NCBI RefSeq assembly: GCF_900100605.1 | Contig: NZ_FNCN01000003.1 | Location: forward strand, 62,001-126,000 | Reading direction: 5' to 3' | DNA: 64,000 nt | Source of the DNA: Sinosporangium album | Lineage (GTDB): Bacteria; Actinomycetota; Actinomycetes; Streptosporangiales; Streptosporangiaceae | Part shown: piece by piece, positions 8,193-16,500 of the stretch | Layout: each line of letters starts with the position of its first letter | Numbering within the stretch: the first letter of the stretch is position 1 | Position numbers and translations under genes: made by a program | Notes under the pieces: generated by a model | Seen by the model: only the letters and a program-made list of their open reading frames with translations | Database searches by the model: none | What the model was told of the DNA's origin: nothing

Positions 8193-8678
8193 TCAGTCGG
8201 CGAGGAGCGCGTCCATCTGGCCGACCGCCAGCCGCAGGCCCTCCGCCATGCCCATGTTCACCAACTGCTCCATCTGCTCCCGGGAGTCGAAAGCCGAGTA
8301 CATCTCCATCCGGGTGCCTCCCTCGTGCTCGCTGAGCCGCACCCGCACCGCAGTGGTCGGCATCTCGGCGGACGGCACCCCGTCCTGGTCGGCGAACCCA
8401 TCGGTGAACTCCAAGGACGTCGGCGGCGTGACCGACGTGATCCGCCACCAGCCGCGGTGCTTGTCGCCCTCTGGACCGGTCATGAAATAGGTGATCTCGC
8501 CGCCCGGTGTCAAGTCGTGTCCGTCCACGGTCGCCGGGTAGGTCGGCGGCCCCCACCACCGCTCCAGCTTCCGCGGGTCGGCCCACAGCTCCCACACCCG
8601 CTCCACCGGGGCGGCGAAGTCGGCGATCAGGGTGAGGGTCAGCTTGTCGTAGTCCTTGTCGATGCTGGTGACACTCAT
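8193..8678 (-). CDS. AHSA1/SRPBCC-domain protein
   Basis: 161 residues, a single START/Bet v1-like SRPBCC fold of the AHSA1 type (FAAPVERVWELWADPRKLERWWGPP, then GWWRITSVTPPTSLEF). These form a hydrophobic ligand cavity; function is mostly unknown. It overlaps the ArsR-type regulator gene by 4 nt, a very common actinobacterial pairing in which the regulator controls the pair. The convergent neighbour is the Rv1733c-like gene. Confidence 0.92.
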   Translation of the reverse strand: MSVTSIDKDYDKLTLTLIADFAAPVERVWELWADPRKLERWWGPPTYPATVDGHDLTPGGEITYFMTGPEGDKHRGWWRITSVTPPTSLEFTDGFADQDGVPSAEMPTTAVRVRLSEHEGGTRMEMYSAFDSREQMEQLVNMGMAEGLRLAVGQMDALLAD

Positions 8679-9049
8679 GGTTCTTGTCCTTTTGTCGTGG
8701 GGTTCTCTTCGGCGATCAGGTCCTCAGCGAGCAGCCGGGACATCCGGTCCACCCGCCCGCGCCAGGCGCTTTCGAGCTCGTCGAGGGCCAGACGCGCCCG
8801 CCGTACGGCCTCTGGGTCAGTGCGCACAAGCTGCTCCCGTCCCCGGCGCTGCTTGGTGATCAGGCCGGCCTTTTCCAGCACCGCGACGTGCTTCTGCACC
8901 GCGGCAAAGCTCATCGGGTAAGCGTCGGCCAGCCGCGACACCGACAGCTCGTCCCGCACACAGCGGCGCAGGATGTCGCGGCGCGTGGCGTCGGCCAGTG
9001 CGTGGAACAGGCGGTCCACGGCCTCGTCGGTCAGATCATCTACAACCAT
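8675..9049 (-). CDS. ArsR-family transcriptional repressor
   Basis: 124 residues with a winged helix (LFHALADATRRDILRRCV, then SVSRLADAYPMSFAAVQKHVAVLEKAGLI). There is no metal-binding Cys cluster in the recognition helix, so it is not an arsenic sensor; it belongs to the SRPBCC-associated ArsR group. It is the first gene of a two-gene operon. A perfect palindrome overlaps its own start codon, so autorepression is likely. The C-terminal 20 residues are charged and probably flexible. Confidence 0.94.
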   Translation of the reverse strand: MVVDDLTDEAVDRLFHALADATRRDILRRCVRDELSVSRLADAYPMSFAAVQKHVAVLEKAGLITKQRRGREQLVRTDPEAVRRARLALDELESAWRGRVDRMSRLLAEDLIAEENPTTKGQEP

Positions 9050-9059
9050 TTGGTTGTAG
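9040..9059. promoter_or_regulatory. Perfect 20-bp palindrome overlapping the ArsR start codon
   Basis: Arms CTACAACCA and TGGTTGTAG with a TT centre. The ArsR ATG is at 9047-9049, inside the left arm, so a bound dimer would block initiation of the ArsR-AHSA1 operon and perhaps the divergent GNAT gene starting at 9106. Confidence 0.85.
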
Positions 9060-9105
9060 GTTAGTCCTGAGCGGCCCCGATGTAAAGGCGACTACCCTTG
9101 GGTCC

Positions 9106-9615
9106 ATGATCCGCCCGGCAGAGGAGAACGACCTCCCCCTCCTTCAGGACATCGAACGGGCCGCGGGCGCGTGCTTCGCCGATATCGGCATGGCCTTCGT
9201 CGCCGAGGACGAACCCCTGCCCCTCGACGTTCTTCGCGAATACCAGCGCGACAGCCGCGCATGGGTCTACACCGACCCCGCCGGCCACCCCGTCGCCTAC
9301 CTCCTCGCCGACATCGTCGACGGAAACGCCCACATCGAACAGGTGTCCGTCCATCCCGCCCACGCCGGCCGCCGCCTCGGCCACGCCCTCCTCGAGCACG
9401 CCGCCCACTGGGCCCGCTCCCGCGGCCACCGCGCCCTGACGCTCACCACCTTCACCCACGTCCCCTGGAACGGCCCCTACTACCAACGCCGCGGATTCCG
9501 CTACCTGGACGACGCCCAGCTCACCCCCGGCCTGTACGCCATCCGCGCCTCCGAAGCCGCCCACGGCCTCGACCAATGGCCCCGAGCCTGTATGCGCCGC
9601 GACCTCACCCCCTGA
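9106..9615 (+). CDS. GNAT-family N-acetyltransferase
   Basis: 169 residues. Acetyl-CoA binding motif A is clear (HIEQVSVHPAHAGRRLGHALLEHA, i.e. Q/R-x-x-G-x-A type) and is followed by TFTHVPWNGPYYQRRGF. Substrate unknown. The start ATG gives an N-terminus MIRPAEENDLP typical of the family. Its last 21 codons lie in an 84-bp segment that is repeated downstream of the toxin-antitoxin module, which indicates that the region behind this gene was split by an insertion. Confidence 0.92.
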   Translation: MIRPAEENDLPLLQDIERAAGACFADIGMAFVAEDEPLPLDVLREYQRDSRAWVYTDPAGHPVAYLLADIVDGNAHIEQVSVHPAHAGRRLGHALLEHAAHWARSRGHRALTLTTFTHVPWNGPYYQRRGFRYLDDAQLTPGLYAIRASEAAHGLDQWPRACMRRDLTP

Positions 9616-9636
9616 CCAGCGGCTCCATGCCCTCGG
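9553..9636 (+). repeat. Direct repeat, left copy (3' end of GNAT gene)
   Basis: 84 bp covering the last 21 codons of the acetyltransferase gene and 21 bp beyond. It matches 10521-10604 at 80 of 84 positions; all four differences are transitions. The two copies bracket the toxin-antitoxin genes. Confidence 0.93.
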
Positions 9637-9641
9637 CGCTT

Positions 9642-9665
9642 TACTTCGGAATGTGTTCCGAAGTA
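9642..9665. promoter_or_regulatory. Perfect 10-bp-arm palindrome upstream of the toxin-antitoxin operon
   Basis: Arms TACTTCGGAA and TTCCGAAGTA around TGTG, ending 9 bp before the antitoxin start. The position fits an autoregulatory operator bound by the antitoxin, alone or with the toxin. Confidence 0.85.
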
Positions 9666-9674
9666 TGCTGCGGT

Positions 9675-10136
9675 ATGGCCATGCCGACTGTCCCGTTCTC
9701 GGACTTGTCCAAGCACTCCAAGCGGGTCGCCGAGACCATCGACCGGTTCCATCGCGTGCACGTCAAGCGCCGCGACGGAGAAGACCTGTTCATCTCGACA
9801 GCCCGGCACGACCGCCAGCGGGAGGAAACCGCGGACGTCGCGGCGCGCATGATCGCCGCATTACTGGCCAGCGATGAGGGCGTTCGCGCCGTTCTGCAAG
9901 CCCTGCCTGTGGTTTTCCCTTGGGTCAGGCACCTTTCCGCGGACGAGAGGCATGAGTTCGTCCAGGAACTCGTTGACGCCACGAGAGACGCGATCGATCT
10001 CGACGTCCACGCCACACTGCACCGGGTCATCGTCGAATGGCGCGCCACCGCCCGCATCCTGGCCGACCCGGTGTTGACCGCGCAGCTTACGCGCCCGATT
10101 CCGGAGGAGGACCATGGCGAGGTGACCACGCCGTGA
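9675..10136 (+). CDS. Antitoxin, Phd/YefM-like N-terminus
   Basis: 153 residues. Residues 1-35 (VPFSDLSKHSKRVAETIDR ... VHVKRRDGEDLFIS) resemble the Phd/YefM DNA-binding dimerisation fold in which VSFSDLSRHS-type motifs recur. The remaining 110 residues are mainly helical and longer than in classical antitoxins; they probably carry the toxin-neutralising part. It ends in a 4-nt GTGA overlap with the toxin gene. Start is ATG 9675, with a second ATG two codons later. The operator palindrome directly upstream supports autoregulation. Family placement is by motif only. Confidence 0.72.
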   Translation: MAMPTVPFSDLSKHSKRVAETIDRFHRVHVKRRDGEDLFISTARHDRQREETADVAARMIAALLASDEGVRAVLQALPVVFPWVRHLSADERHEFVQELVDATRDAIDLDVHATLHRVIVEWRATARILADPVLTAQLTRPIPEEDHGEVTTP

Positions 10137-10489
10137 GCCCCAAGCGCGGCGACGCCGTCGCGCCTCCGCCGGTCGGTGACGAATGGCATCTGCGGTTCGC
10201 CACCGGCGAGGCGGCCAAAGGCTGGATCGATCTGTGTGCGGAGGCCGCCGGCAACACTAGACGGTGTTTCGAGGCTCTGCGAGCGAACCCGCTGTCGCAG
10301 GAGGACCCGGACCGGCAGCACCGGCTACGTGGCCGTCTCGCCTCCGGTACTCTGGGCGGTCGCGAATACCCCCAGTGGGAGTACGAGGTCACCGCAGGAG
10401 GCCGCATCCGCTACCTGGTAGACGAGGTTCGGCGGACCGTTCACCTCGTCTACGCCTCAACTCGCCACCCCAAGGACACCGACACGTGA
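10133..10489 (+). CDS. RelE/ParE-like toxin
   Basis: 118 residues starting at GTG 10133, overlapping the antitoxin stop by 4 nt. The second half shows the RelE/ParE-type pattern: HRLRGRL, QWEYEVTAGGRIRYLVD, then HLVYASTRHPKDTDT. Toxins of this fold either cleave ribosome-bound mRNA or poison gyrase; which applies cannot be read here. The frame is open upstream of the GTG but overlaps the antitoxin. Size, order and overlap fit a type II module, though the toxin-second order with a long antitoxin is less usual for RelBE. Confidence 0.75.
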   Translation: MSPKRGDAVAPPPVGDEWHLRFATGEAAKGWIDLCAEAAGNTRRCFEALRANPLSQEDPDRQHRLRGRLASGTLGGREYPQWEYEVTAGGRIRYLVDEVRRTVHLVYASTRHPKDTDT

Positions 10490-10520
10490 AGGGCCGACCT
10501 GAGAGGCGGTTCCGGCCGCT

Positions 10521-10604
10521 GAAACCGCCCACGGCCTCGACCAATGGCCCCGAGCCTGCATGCGCCGCGACCTCACCCCCTGACCAGCGGCTTCACGCCC
10601 TCGG
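10521..10604 (+). repeat. Direct repeat, right copy
   Basis: 84-bp copy of 9553-9636 with four transitions, located 32 bp after the toxin stop. It contains the acetyltransferase C-terminal codons including the stop, without the rest of the gene, so it is a leftover of a duplication that accompanied insertion of the module. Confidence 0.93.
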
Positions 10605-10618
10605 TGGCCACGTACGGC

Positions 10619-11308
10619 TTACGCCCCGCCCGTGTTGACCAGCTTGATCAGGGCGTCGGCCGCCGGGGCCGAGGAGGCCGGGTTCTGCCCGGTGATCAGC
10701 AGACCGTCCTCCACGACGTAAGGCTCCCAGTCACCGGCCTTGGAATAGATGCCTCCCAGGCCCTTGAGCTCGTCCTCGACCAGGAAGGGGACGACCTCGG
10801 TGAGCTGGACCGCCTCCTCCTCGGAGTTGGCGAACCCGGTGACCCGCCTGCCCCGGACCAGCGGCATGCCGTCCTCGTCGACCGCGTGGCGCAGGACGCC
10901 GGGGGCGTGGCACACCAGAGCGAGCGGCCTGCCCGAGCGCAGCGTCGTCTCGATCAGCCGCACCGAGTCGGCGTCCTCGGCCAGATCCCAGAGCGGGCCG
11001 TGACCGCCGGGGTAGAAGACCGTGTCGAAGCCGTCGGCCGGCACCGAGTCCAGGCGCACGGTGTCCGCCAGCGCCGCGGTGGCCTCCGGGTCGGCGTCGA
11101 AGCGCCGGGTCTGGTCGGTCTGGAAGCCGGGCTCGTTGCTCTTCGGGTCCAACGGCGGCCGACCGCCCCAGGGAGAGGCGAGCACGACCTCCCAGCCGGC
11201 CTCCTTGAAGCGGTAATACGGCGCCGCCAACTCCTCCAGCCAGAACCCGGTCTTACGGCCGGTGTCTCCCAGCTCGTCGTGCGAGGTGAGAACGATGAGA
11301 ACCTTCAT
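10619..11308 (-). CDS. DJ-1/PfpI superfamily protein (class I glutamine-amidotransferase-like)
   Basis: 229 residues. The nucleophile elbow is LALVCHAPGVLR with Cys followed by His, as in Hsp31/YajL-like chaperone-glyoxalases; the partner acidic residue is in the N-terminal E-x-x-x-P-Y-Y region (WLEELAAPYYRF). KTGFWLEE and ASPWGGRPPLDPKS are typical of the HchA-like subgroup that detoxifies methylglyoxal or repairs glycated molecules. Cytoplasmic. A TACAAGTGTA element lies 44 bp upstream. Sits convergent to the toxin-antitoxin cassette. Confidence 0.92.
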   Translation of the reverse strand: MKVLIVLTSHDELGDTGRKTGFWLEELAAPYYRFKEAGWEVVLASPWGGRPPLDPKSNEPGFQTDQTRRFDADPEATAALADTVRLDSVPADGFDTVFYPGGHGPLWDLAEDADSVRLIETTLRSGRPLALVCHAPGVLRHAVDEDGMPLVRGRRVTGFANSEEEAVQLTEVVPFLVEDELKGLGGIYSKAGDWEPYVVEDGLLITGQNPASSAPAADALIKLVNTGGA

Positions 11309-11351
11309 GACTTTCCTCCAAACGTCCTCGGCCAGGCATGAAATCGAAGGA

Positions 11352-11365
11352 CCTACAAGTGTAGG
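11352..11365. promoter_or_regulatory. Palindrome CCTACAAGTGTAGG upstream of the DJ-1 gene
   Basis: Perfect 6-bp arms with AG centre. The core TACAnnTGTA equals the operator core of CopY/BlaI-family repressors. Only one copy was found and no such regulator is encoded nearby. Confidence 0.4.
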
Positions 11366-11427
11366 AGCCGCCGGTTCGTGGCATGGAGATCGTGGGATCT
11401 ATGGGGTCGATCTGCGATCGAACATCT

Positions 11428-11871
11428 TCATGGCCATGGTGCGAGGCCGTGGGCGGGATCGTCATTCGGGAACAGCTCGCGCTTGATGAGAGCGTAGGTC
11501 GAGCAGAACTGCACGTGTTTCTCTAAAAGCAGAGCAGTGGACGGTTGCCCAGCCGCCGGGATCTCATCCGGTCTGATGGTGTATCCGGTCTTCAGCACCT
11601 CGCCGCCTGGCCCTTGGTCGTCGATCGAGCTGAATCGGAGTGGACCTTCCGTACCTTGCCATCCACCGGAAGCCTGCCATGTGCAGCGCAACACTAGAAC
11701 GTCAGGTTCGGGGCAGTGCCAATGAAAGCGGCTGACGTCCATTGCGCCGGCGAGATTCGCCCATGCGCTCCAGCCGCGGCCATCCTGCAGGAATCCCAGC
11801 CAACTGGACTCCAAGGATCCGAGGTCATAGGGCTGGCTGTCCCAGAGGCCTACCAGCGTCTCGTGGTGCAT
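11428..11871 (-). CDS. Hypothetical protein
   Basis: 147 residues from ATG 11871 (MHHETLVGLWDSQPYDLG); the frame is open to 11991 and a start at 11919 (MLIPH) is also possible. The protein is Trp-rich (WLGFLQDGRGWSAWANLAG, FHWHCPEPDVLVLRC) and looks like a compact beta-rich soluble domain without signal peptide or membrane segment. I do not recognise a family. GC at third positions is lower than in its neighbours, a mild hint of transfer. It is the only gene between DJ-1 and the SbcCD-like pair. Confidence 0.6.
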   Translation of the reverse strand: MHHETLVGLWDSQPYDLGSLESSWLGFLQDGRGWSAWANLAGAMDVSRFHWHCPEPDVLVLRCTWQASGGWQGTEGPLRFSSIDDQGPGGEVLKTGYTIRPDEIPAAGQPSTALLLEKHVQFCSTYALIKRELFPNDDPAHGLAPWP

Positions 11872-12281
11872 GCCCGTTAGGTTCGCACCGCTGTAGGCGT
11901 GAGTGCAATGTGGGATCAGCATATGCGTGGACCGGCTGCCGCCCCAGGGACACCGACACCTGAGGGTGCGCCGTATTGAAACACGGTTCACAGCCGATCA
12001 ACGCCGATGAGAACATCGCCGGGTCGGCCCGCGTCAACAAGGGTCGGTATTTCGGAACCAGGGGCTACCGGGACTGGAAGCGAGTCGGGGGAGTCGCAGT
12101 GCAAATGCGCATGGCGAGGAACGGAAGCCGCTCCGTCGATCACGCCCCACCTGGGGCTCCATATCGCTGCCGCTTTGGCCCATTGGAACGGTTCACTTCT
12201 TTCTCTGAAAGGCATATCTACGACGCGACTTCACGGCATCATCATGGATCACAGCTTCGATACCGGCGAAAGCAGGCTTTC

Positions 12282-13520
12282 GTGAAACTCCTCCATGCTG
12301 CTGATCTTCATATCGACAGCCCGCTGCGGGGGTTGTCCACGTACGAAGGGGCGCCCGCCGACGATCTGCGCACGGCCTCACGACGGGCGCTTGAGAACCT
12401 GGTCTCGCTCGCCGAGTCCGAGCCCGTTGACGCAGTGCTGCTGGCGGGAGATATCTACGACGGAGACTGGCGGGACTATCAGACGGGGCTCTTCTTCGTT
12501 CGTTGCATGTCCGAGCTTCGGGAGGCCGGGATCCCCGTGTACATGGTCTCCGGTAATCACGACGCACAGAACAGGATGACGCGAAGCCTGCGGCTGCCCT
12601 CCACGGTCTTCATGCTCGAAGCCGATGGCCCCGAGACGAGACGGGACGAGGGCCTTGGGCTGGCCGTTCACGGGCAGAGTTTCAAGCAACGTGATGTCTC
12701 CGACAACCTCGCGATCACCTATCCCGAGCCCTGTGCCGGCCTCTTCAACGTGGGCCTGCTGCACACCGCACTGGGTGGCAGGGAAGGGCACGAGCTCTAT
12801 GCGCCGTGCTCGGTGGAGCATCTCGCGGCCAAGGGATATGACTACTGGGCCCTGGGCCATGTGCACAAGCGGGAGGTCGTGTCGCAGGACCCGTGGATCG
12901 TTTTTCCCGGCAACGCGCAGGGTCGGCATGCACGTGAGACAGGGCCGAAGGGCTGCACCATCGTCGAGGTCGACGACCTCCGCGTGTCCTCTGTGCAGCA
13001 CCACGACCTGGACGTCGCACGCTGGGAGCATCTGAAGGTCGATGTCTCTGAAGCAGCTGATCCCGACGCGGTGGTCGATCTGGTGGCGGCGCAGCTCAGG
13101 GCGATGGAGTCTGGACGTCTGCATGCCGTCCGAGTCAGTCTCGTCGGCAGGAGCGAGGCTCACCTCCGTCTGTGGCGCGAGCAGTACCAGCTCGTCAACG
13201 ACGTCCGCATGCTGGCCAACGAACTCAGCGGCGTGTGGGTGGAGAAGGTGCGGATCGAGACCCGACTACCGGACAGCCCCGATGAGGGGGCAGCGGGTCT
13301 GCTCGCTGACCTGGCCCGCACTGCTGCCGAGCTACGTGCGGATGAGGATGTGTTCCGTCAGTTGGTCACTAGAACGCCCTTGCTCAGCGGCTCGCTGTCG
13401 GCCGAGGTCTGGGGCGAGGGGCGGATAGATCCCGCGGACTCCGATTGGTTGGGCCGAATCGGCGATGAGGCCGTCGCACTGCTCGAATCTCTCGTCTCGG
13501 AAGCTGGAGAGAGCCGATGA
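12282..13520 (+). CDS. SbcD/YhaO-like metallophosphoesterase (DNA repair exonuclease subunit)
   Basis: 412 residues starting at GTG 12282 (VKLLHAADLHIDSPL). The calcineurin-like metal motifs are all present: DLHID near residue 8, GDIYDGD near 67, SGNHDA near 98, GLLHTALGG near 160 and GHVHKRE near 192. It should be a Mn-dependent nuclease working with the ATPase encoded next, overlapping by 4 nt. The C-terminal 150 residues form the capping/partner-binding part. The frame is open for 100 codons upstream but without homology. Pathway inferred: DNA end processing. Confidence 0.9.
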   Translation: MKLLHAADLHIDSPLRGLSTYEGAPADDLRTASRRALENLVSLAESEPVDAVLLAGDIYDGDWRDYQTGLFFVRCMSELREAGIPVYMVSGNHDAQNRMTRSLRLPSTVFMLEADGPETRRDEGLGLAVHGQSFKQRDVSDNLAITYPEPCAGLFNVGLLHTALGGREGHELYAPCSVEHLAAKGYDYWALGHVHKREVVSQDPWIVFPGNAQGRHARETGPKGCTIVEVDDLRVSSVQHHDLDVARWEHLKVDVSEAADPDAVVDLVAAQLRAMESGRLHAVRVSLVGRSEAHLRLWREQYQLVNDVRMLANELSGVWVEKVRIETRLPDSPDEGAAGLLADLARTAAELRADEDVFRQLVTRTPLLSGSLSAEVWGEGRIDPADSDWLGRIGDEAVALLESLVSEAGESR

Positions 13521-16500
13521 GAATCGATCGCCTCGACCTCGCCGCGTTCGGCCCGTTCACGGACCGGACCCTGGACCTGTCCGCCCCCGGTGTGCACGTG
13601 ATCTGCGGCCCCAACGAGGCCGGTAAGTCCACCGCCCTTCGTGCGCTCGATCAGCTCCTCTACGGCATCGATATGCAGACGCCGTACGACTTCGTCCACC
13701 CGAAGTCCGAGCTGCGGCTCGGTGCCCTCATCCGGTACGGCGGCGGCACCTTGGAACTCGTAAGGACCAAGAGCCGCAAATCACCGCTCCAAAGCCCGGA
13801 TGGTTTCCCCCTCACCGGGGAGCGTCTGGCGTCCGCTCTGGCCGGCGTCGATCGGGGCACCTTCACCACCGTGTTCGCCTTGAACAGCCACGAGCTACGG
13901 GAGGGCGGCCGAGCCCTGGTGCAGGGCAAGGGAGACTTTGGGCAGGCCCTGGCCGCCTCGCGATCCGGGCTGCGCCTCACCAGAGCCCTGCAGGAGATCA
14001 ACGCGCGTATCGGTGACCTCTACAAGGAACGACGCGCCTCAAAGCCGAGGATCAACCATCAGCTCAGCGTTCTGAAGAACGCCCGGGATCGCAGGAACAG
14101 CGCGTTGGTGCGACCAGAGGCGTACCGGGACCTGGAAATGAAGGTCGAGGCGGCGCAAAGGCGGTTCGACGAGCTCTCCGGTGAGCTGATGGAGCTGCGA
14201 AGTGCCCAGTCTCGGCTCGCCCGGCTTGATCAGGCGCTTCCCGCGCTGCTTCGGCGCCGGCAGCTTCTTGACGAGATGGAGGCTGTATGCGCGGAGGGAG
14301 CTCTGGCCCCGGCCGAGGCCGCCGACCGCCTCCCCGCTCTCCTTCACGAACTGGACGAGGCGAGAACCCGTTCGGCTGCGAGGGAAGAGGACCTGAGACA
14401 CGTCCGCGAAACCTTGGCCGAGATCGTTGTTGACGACGATCTCCTGGCCCATGCTGACACGATCGATGGTCTTTTCAAGGACCGCAACGCCGTCCGAGAC
14501 GCGGCCCAGCTCCTCAGCAGACATCTTGAGGAGGCGGCCAGGCTTCGGGACGAGGCAGAGAAGCTGTTGCAGTACGTGCATCCCGATGCTGCGCTCAGCG
14601 AGACGTCGCGTTATCGGGTGTCCAAGTCGGTGCGCGGCACGGCTGAGGATCTCCGTGAGCAGCGCATACGGATCGACAGCAGCCTCAGTCAGAGCCGTGG
14701 GGCGCTGGCCGTACGGCGGCGCAAGCTGGAAGGCGCGGAAAAGAAGCTGGCCGCGTTCCCACCGGTCGAAGACATCGGCCCGCTTCGCGCGGCCCTCGAT
14801 GCCGTTCCGAAGGACCTGCTCAACGGGCTTTCGGCGGCGGACGAGGACCGGATGCGGCACCGCAGGCGGGCCGAGCAGATGCTGCATCGGCTGCGGTTAC
14901 GTGATGTGCGGATGGAAGACGGTGCTTCGCTGGCGACACCGTCACGTTCGCAGCTCGACGCGCATATGGAAATGCGTAACGAGCTCAAGCGCGAGCGGCG
15001 CGAACTCACAAAGAGGATCAAGAAGTGCGGGCAGCAGTTGGAGGAGAAGCGGCTGGAGCTCGATTCGCTGCTGCGGAACGACCCTCCCCCGACCGAGGAG
15101 GAGTTGGCGTCCGCCCGATCGGAGCGCGATGAACTGTGGCGGCGGCTGCGCGAGGGTCGGGAAGCGGACGCTCGTTTGGCAGAGGAGTTCGAAATCGCCG
15201 TGAACAGGGCCGACCAGTTCGCGGACCAGATGCGGCGTGACGCGCAGAAGGCGAACGTCCGCCTGCAACTGGAGCTGGATATCGCAAAGGGCGAGCAGGA
15301 ACTAGTCCGGCTCGCTGGCGATCAGGTGGATCTCAGAGGCCAAGAGCACGAGCTCGACTCGGAATGGGGCTGTCTCTGGCAGGAGTTCCCCGGTCCGCTT
15401 CCCAAGCCCGACGGTGCCGCGGCTGTCCTGGAGGAGGCCGGCAAGCTCCGAGAGACGGTCGATGACCTCTGCGACGCGGACACGAGGCATGCCGCCCTCC
15501 ACGCCCAGGTGGTCCAGCACATCACGCGGTTGCGGGAGGTTCTGCGGGATCCGGAGGACGTGGATGCCACGGCAGGCCTCGGCGTCGACAGTGTCCTGGC
15601 CTCACTGCCCAACCTGCTGGAAATCGTGGAGCAACGGCTGCGGGCGCAGCAGAAGGTCCTCGGGGATCGGGCCGCGCAGGAGGAGCGTGTGGCACTTGAG
15701 CGCGCTGAACTTGACGAGACGAGTGAGCGCGTCGCCGAGCACGAGCACGAGCTGACCGAATGGGAGGCCGACTGGGAGCGGCTGCTTGCCCAGATCGGCC
15801 TGCCGACCGAACAGGATACGGACGCGGCCCTTGCCGCCCTTGAGTCGCTCAGGGAAGTCTCGGACAAGGCAGATCAGGCCGCCAAGAGTGAAGGCGAGTC
15901 TTCGCGGGCCGCTGAGAAAGTGAACCGGTTCCACGCGCTGCTTCAGACGACGGCCGCCGCATGCGGATATTCGGTGCCCGAGGAGGAGACCGAGCGCTAC
16001 CTGTTGACGGACACGCTCCAGGCCAGCGCCCGGAAAAATCTCGCAATGGCGGACAAGCGGGCGTCCCTGCTTGCCGATCAGGAGCGGCTCGACAAGGAAG
16101 TCGATCGCTGCCGTTCGTCCGCCCAGGGAGCAGAGGCAGAGCTCGGCGCGCTCGTATCGACGGCCGGGATGGAGAGCTTTGAAGATCTCGAAGCGGCGGT
16201 GGGGCGCCGTGGCCGACACGACGGGCTGGCGCATACCCTCTCCGGGGTGACCGACACGATCGTCACAACCGGCGAGGATCTGGACGAGCTCATGGAGAAG
16301 GCGCAGCGAACGGATCTCGACGAGCTCGCCGCGCAGCTGGGCCGAGTGCGCGATTCGATCGATCAGCGGGACCGGGAGCGCGACGAGCAGTCCCGCCTTC
16401 TGGGGTTGACGAAAGCGGATCTCCAGCGGATCGACGGATCCGCCCTCGCCGCCCAAGCCGCCGAGGAGATGGAGAATGCCATCGCGATCCTGGTCGAAGA

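Noticed and set aside
9171-9674. Extension of the antitoxin frame back into the GNAT gene
   Set aside because: Arg/Pro-rich shadow of the acetyltransferase; the operator palindrome and ATG 9675 define the real start.
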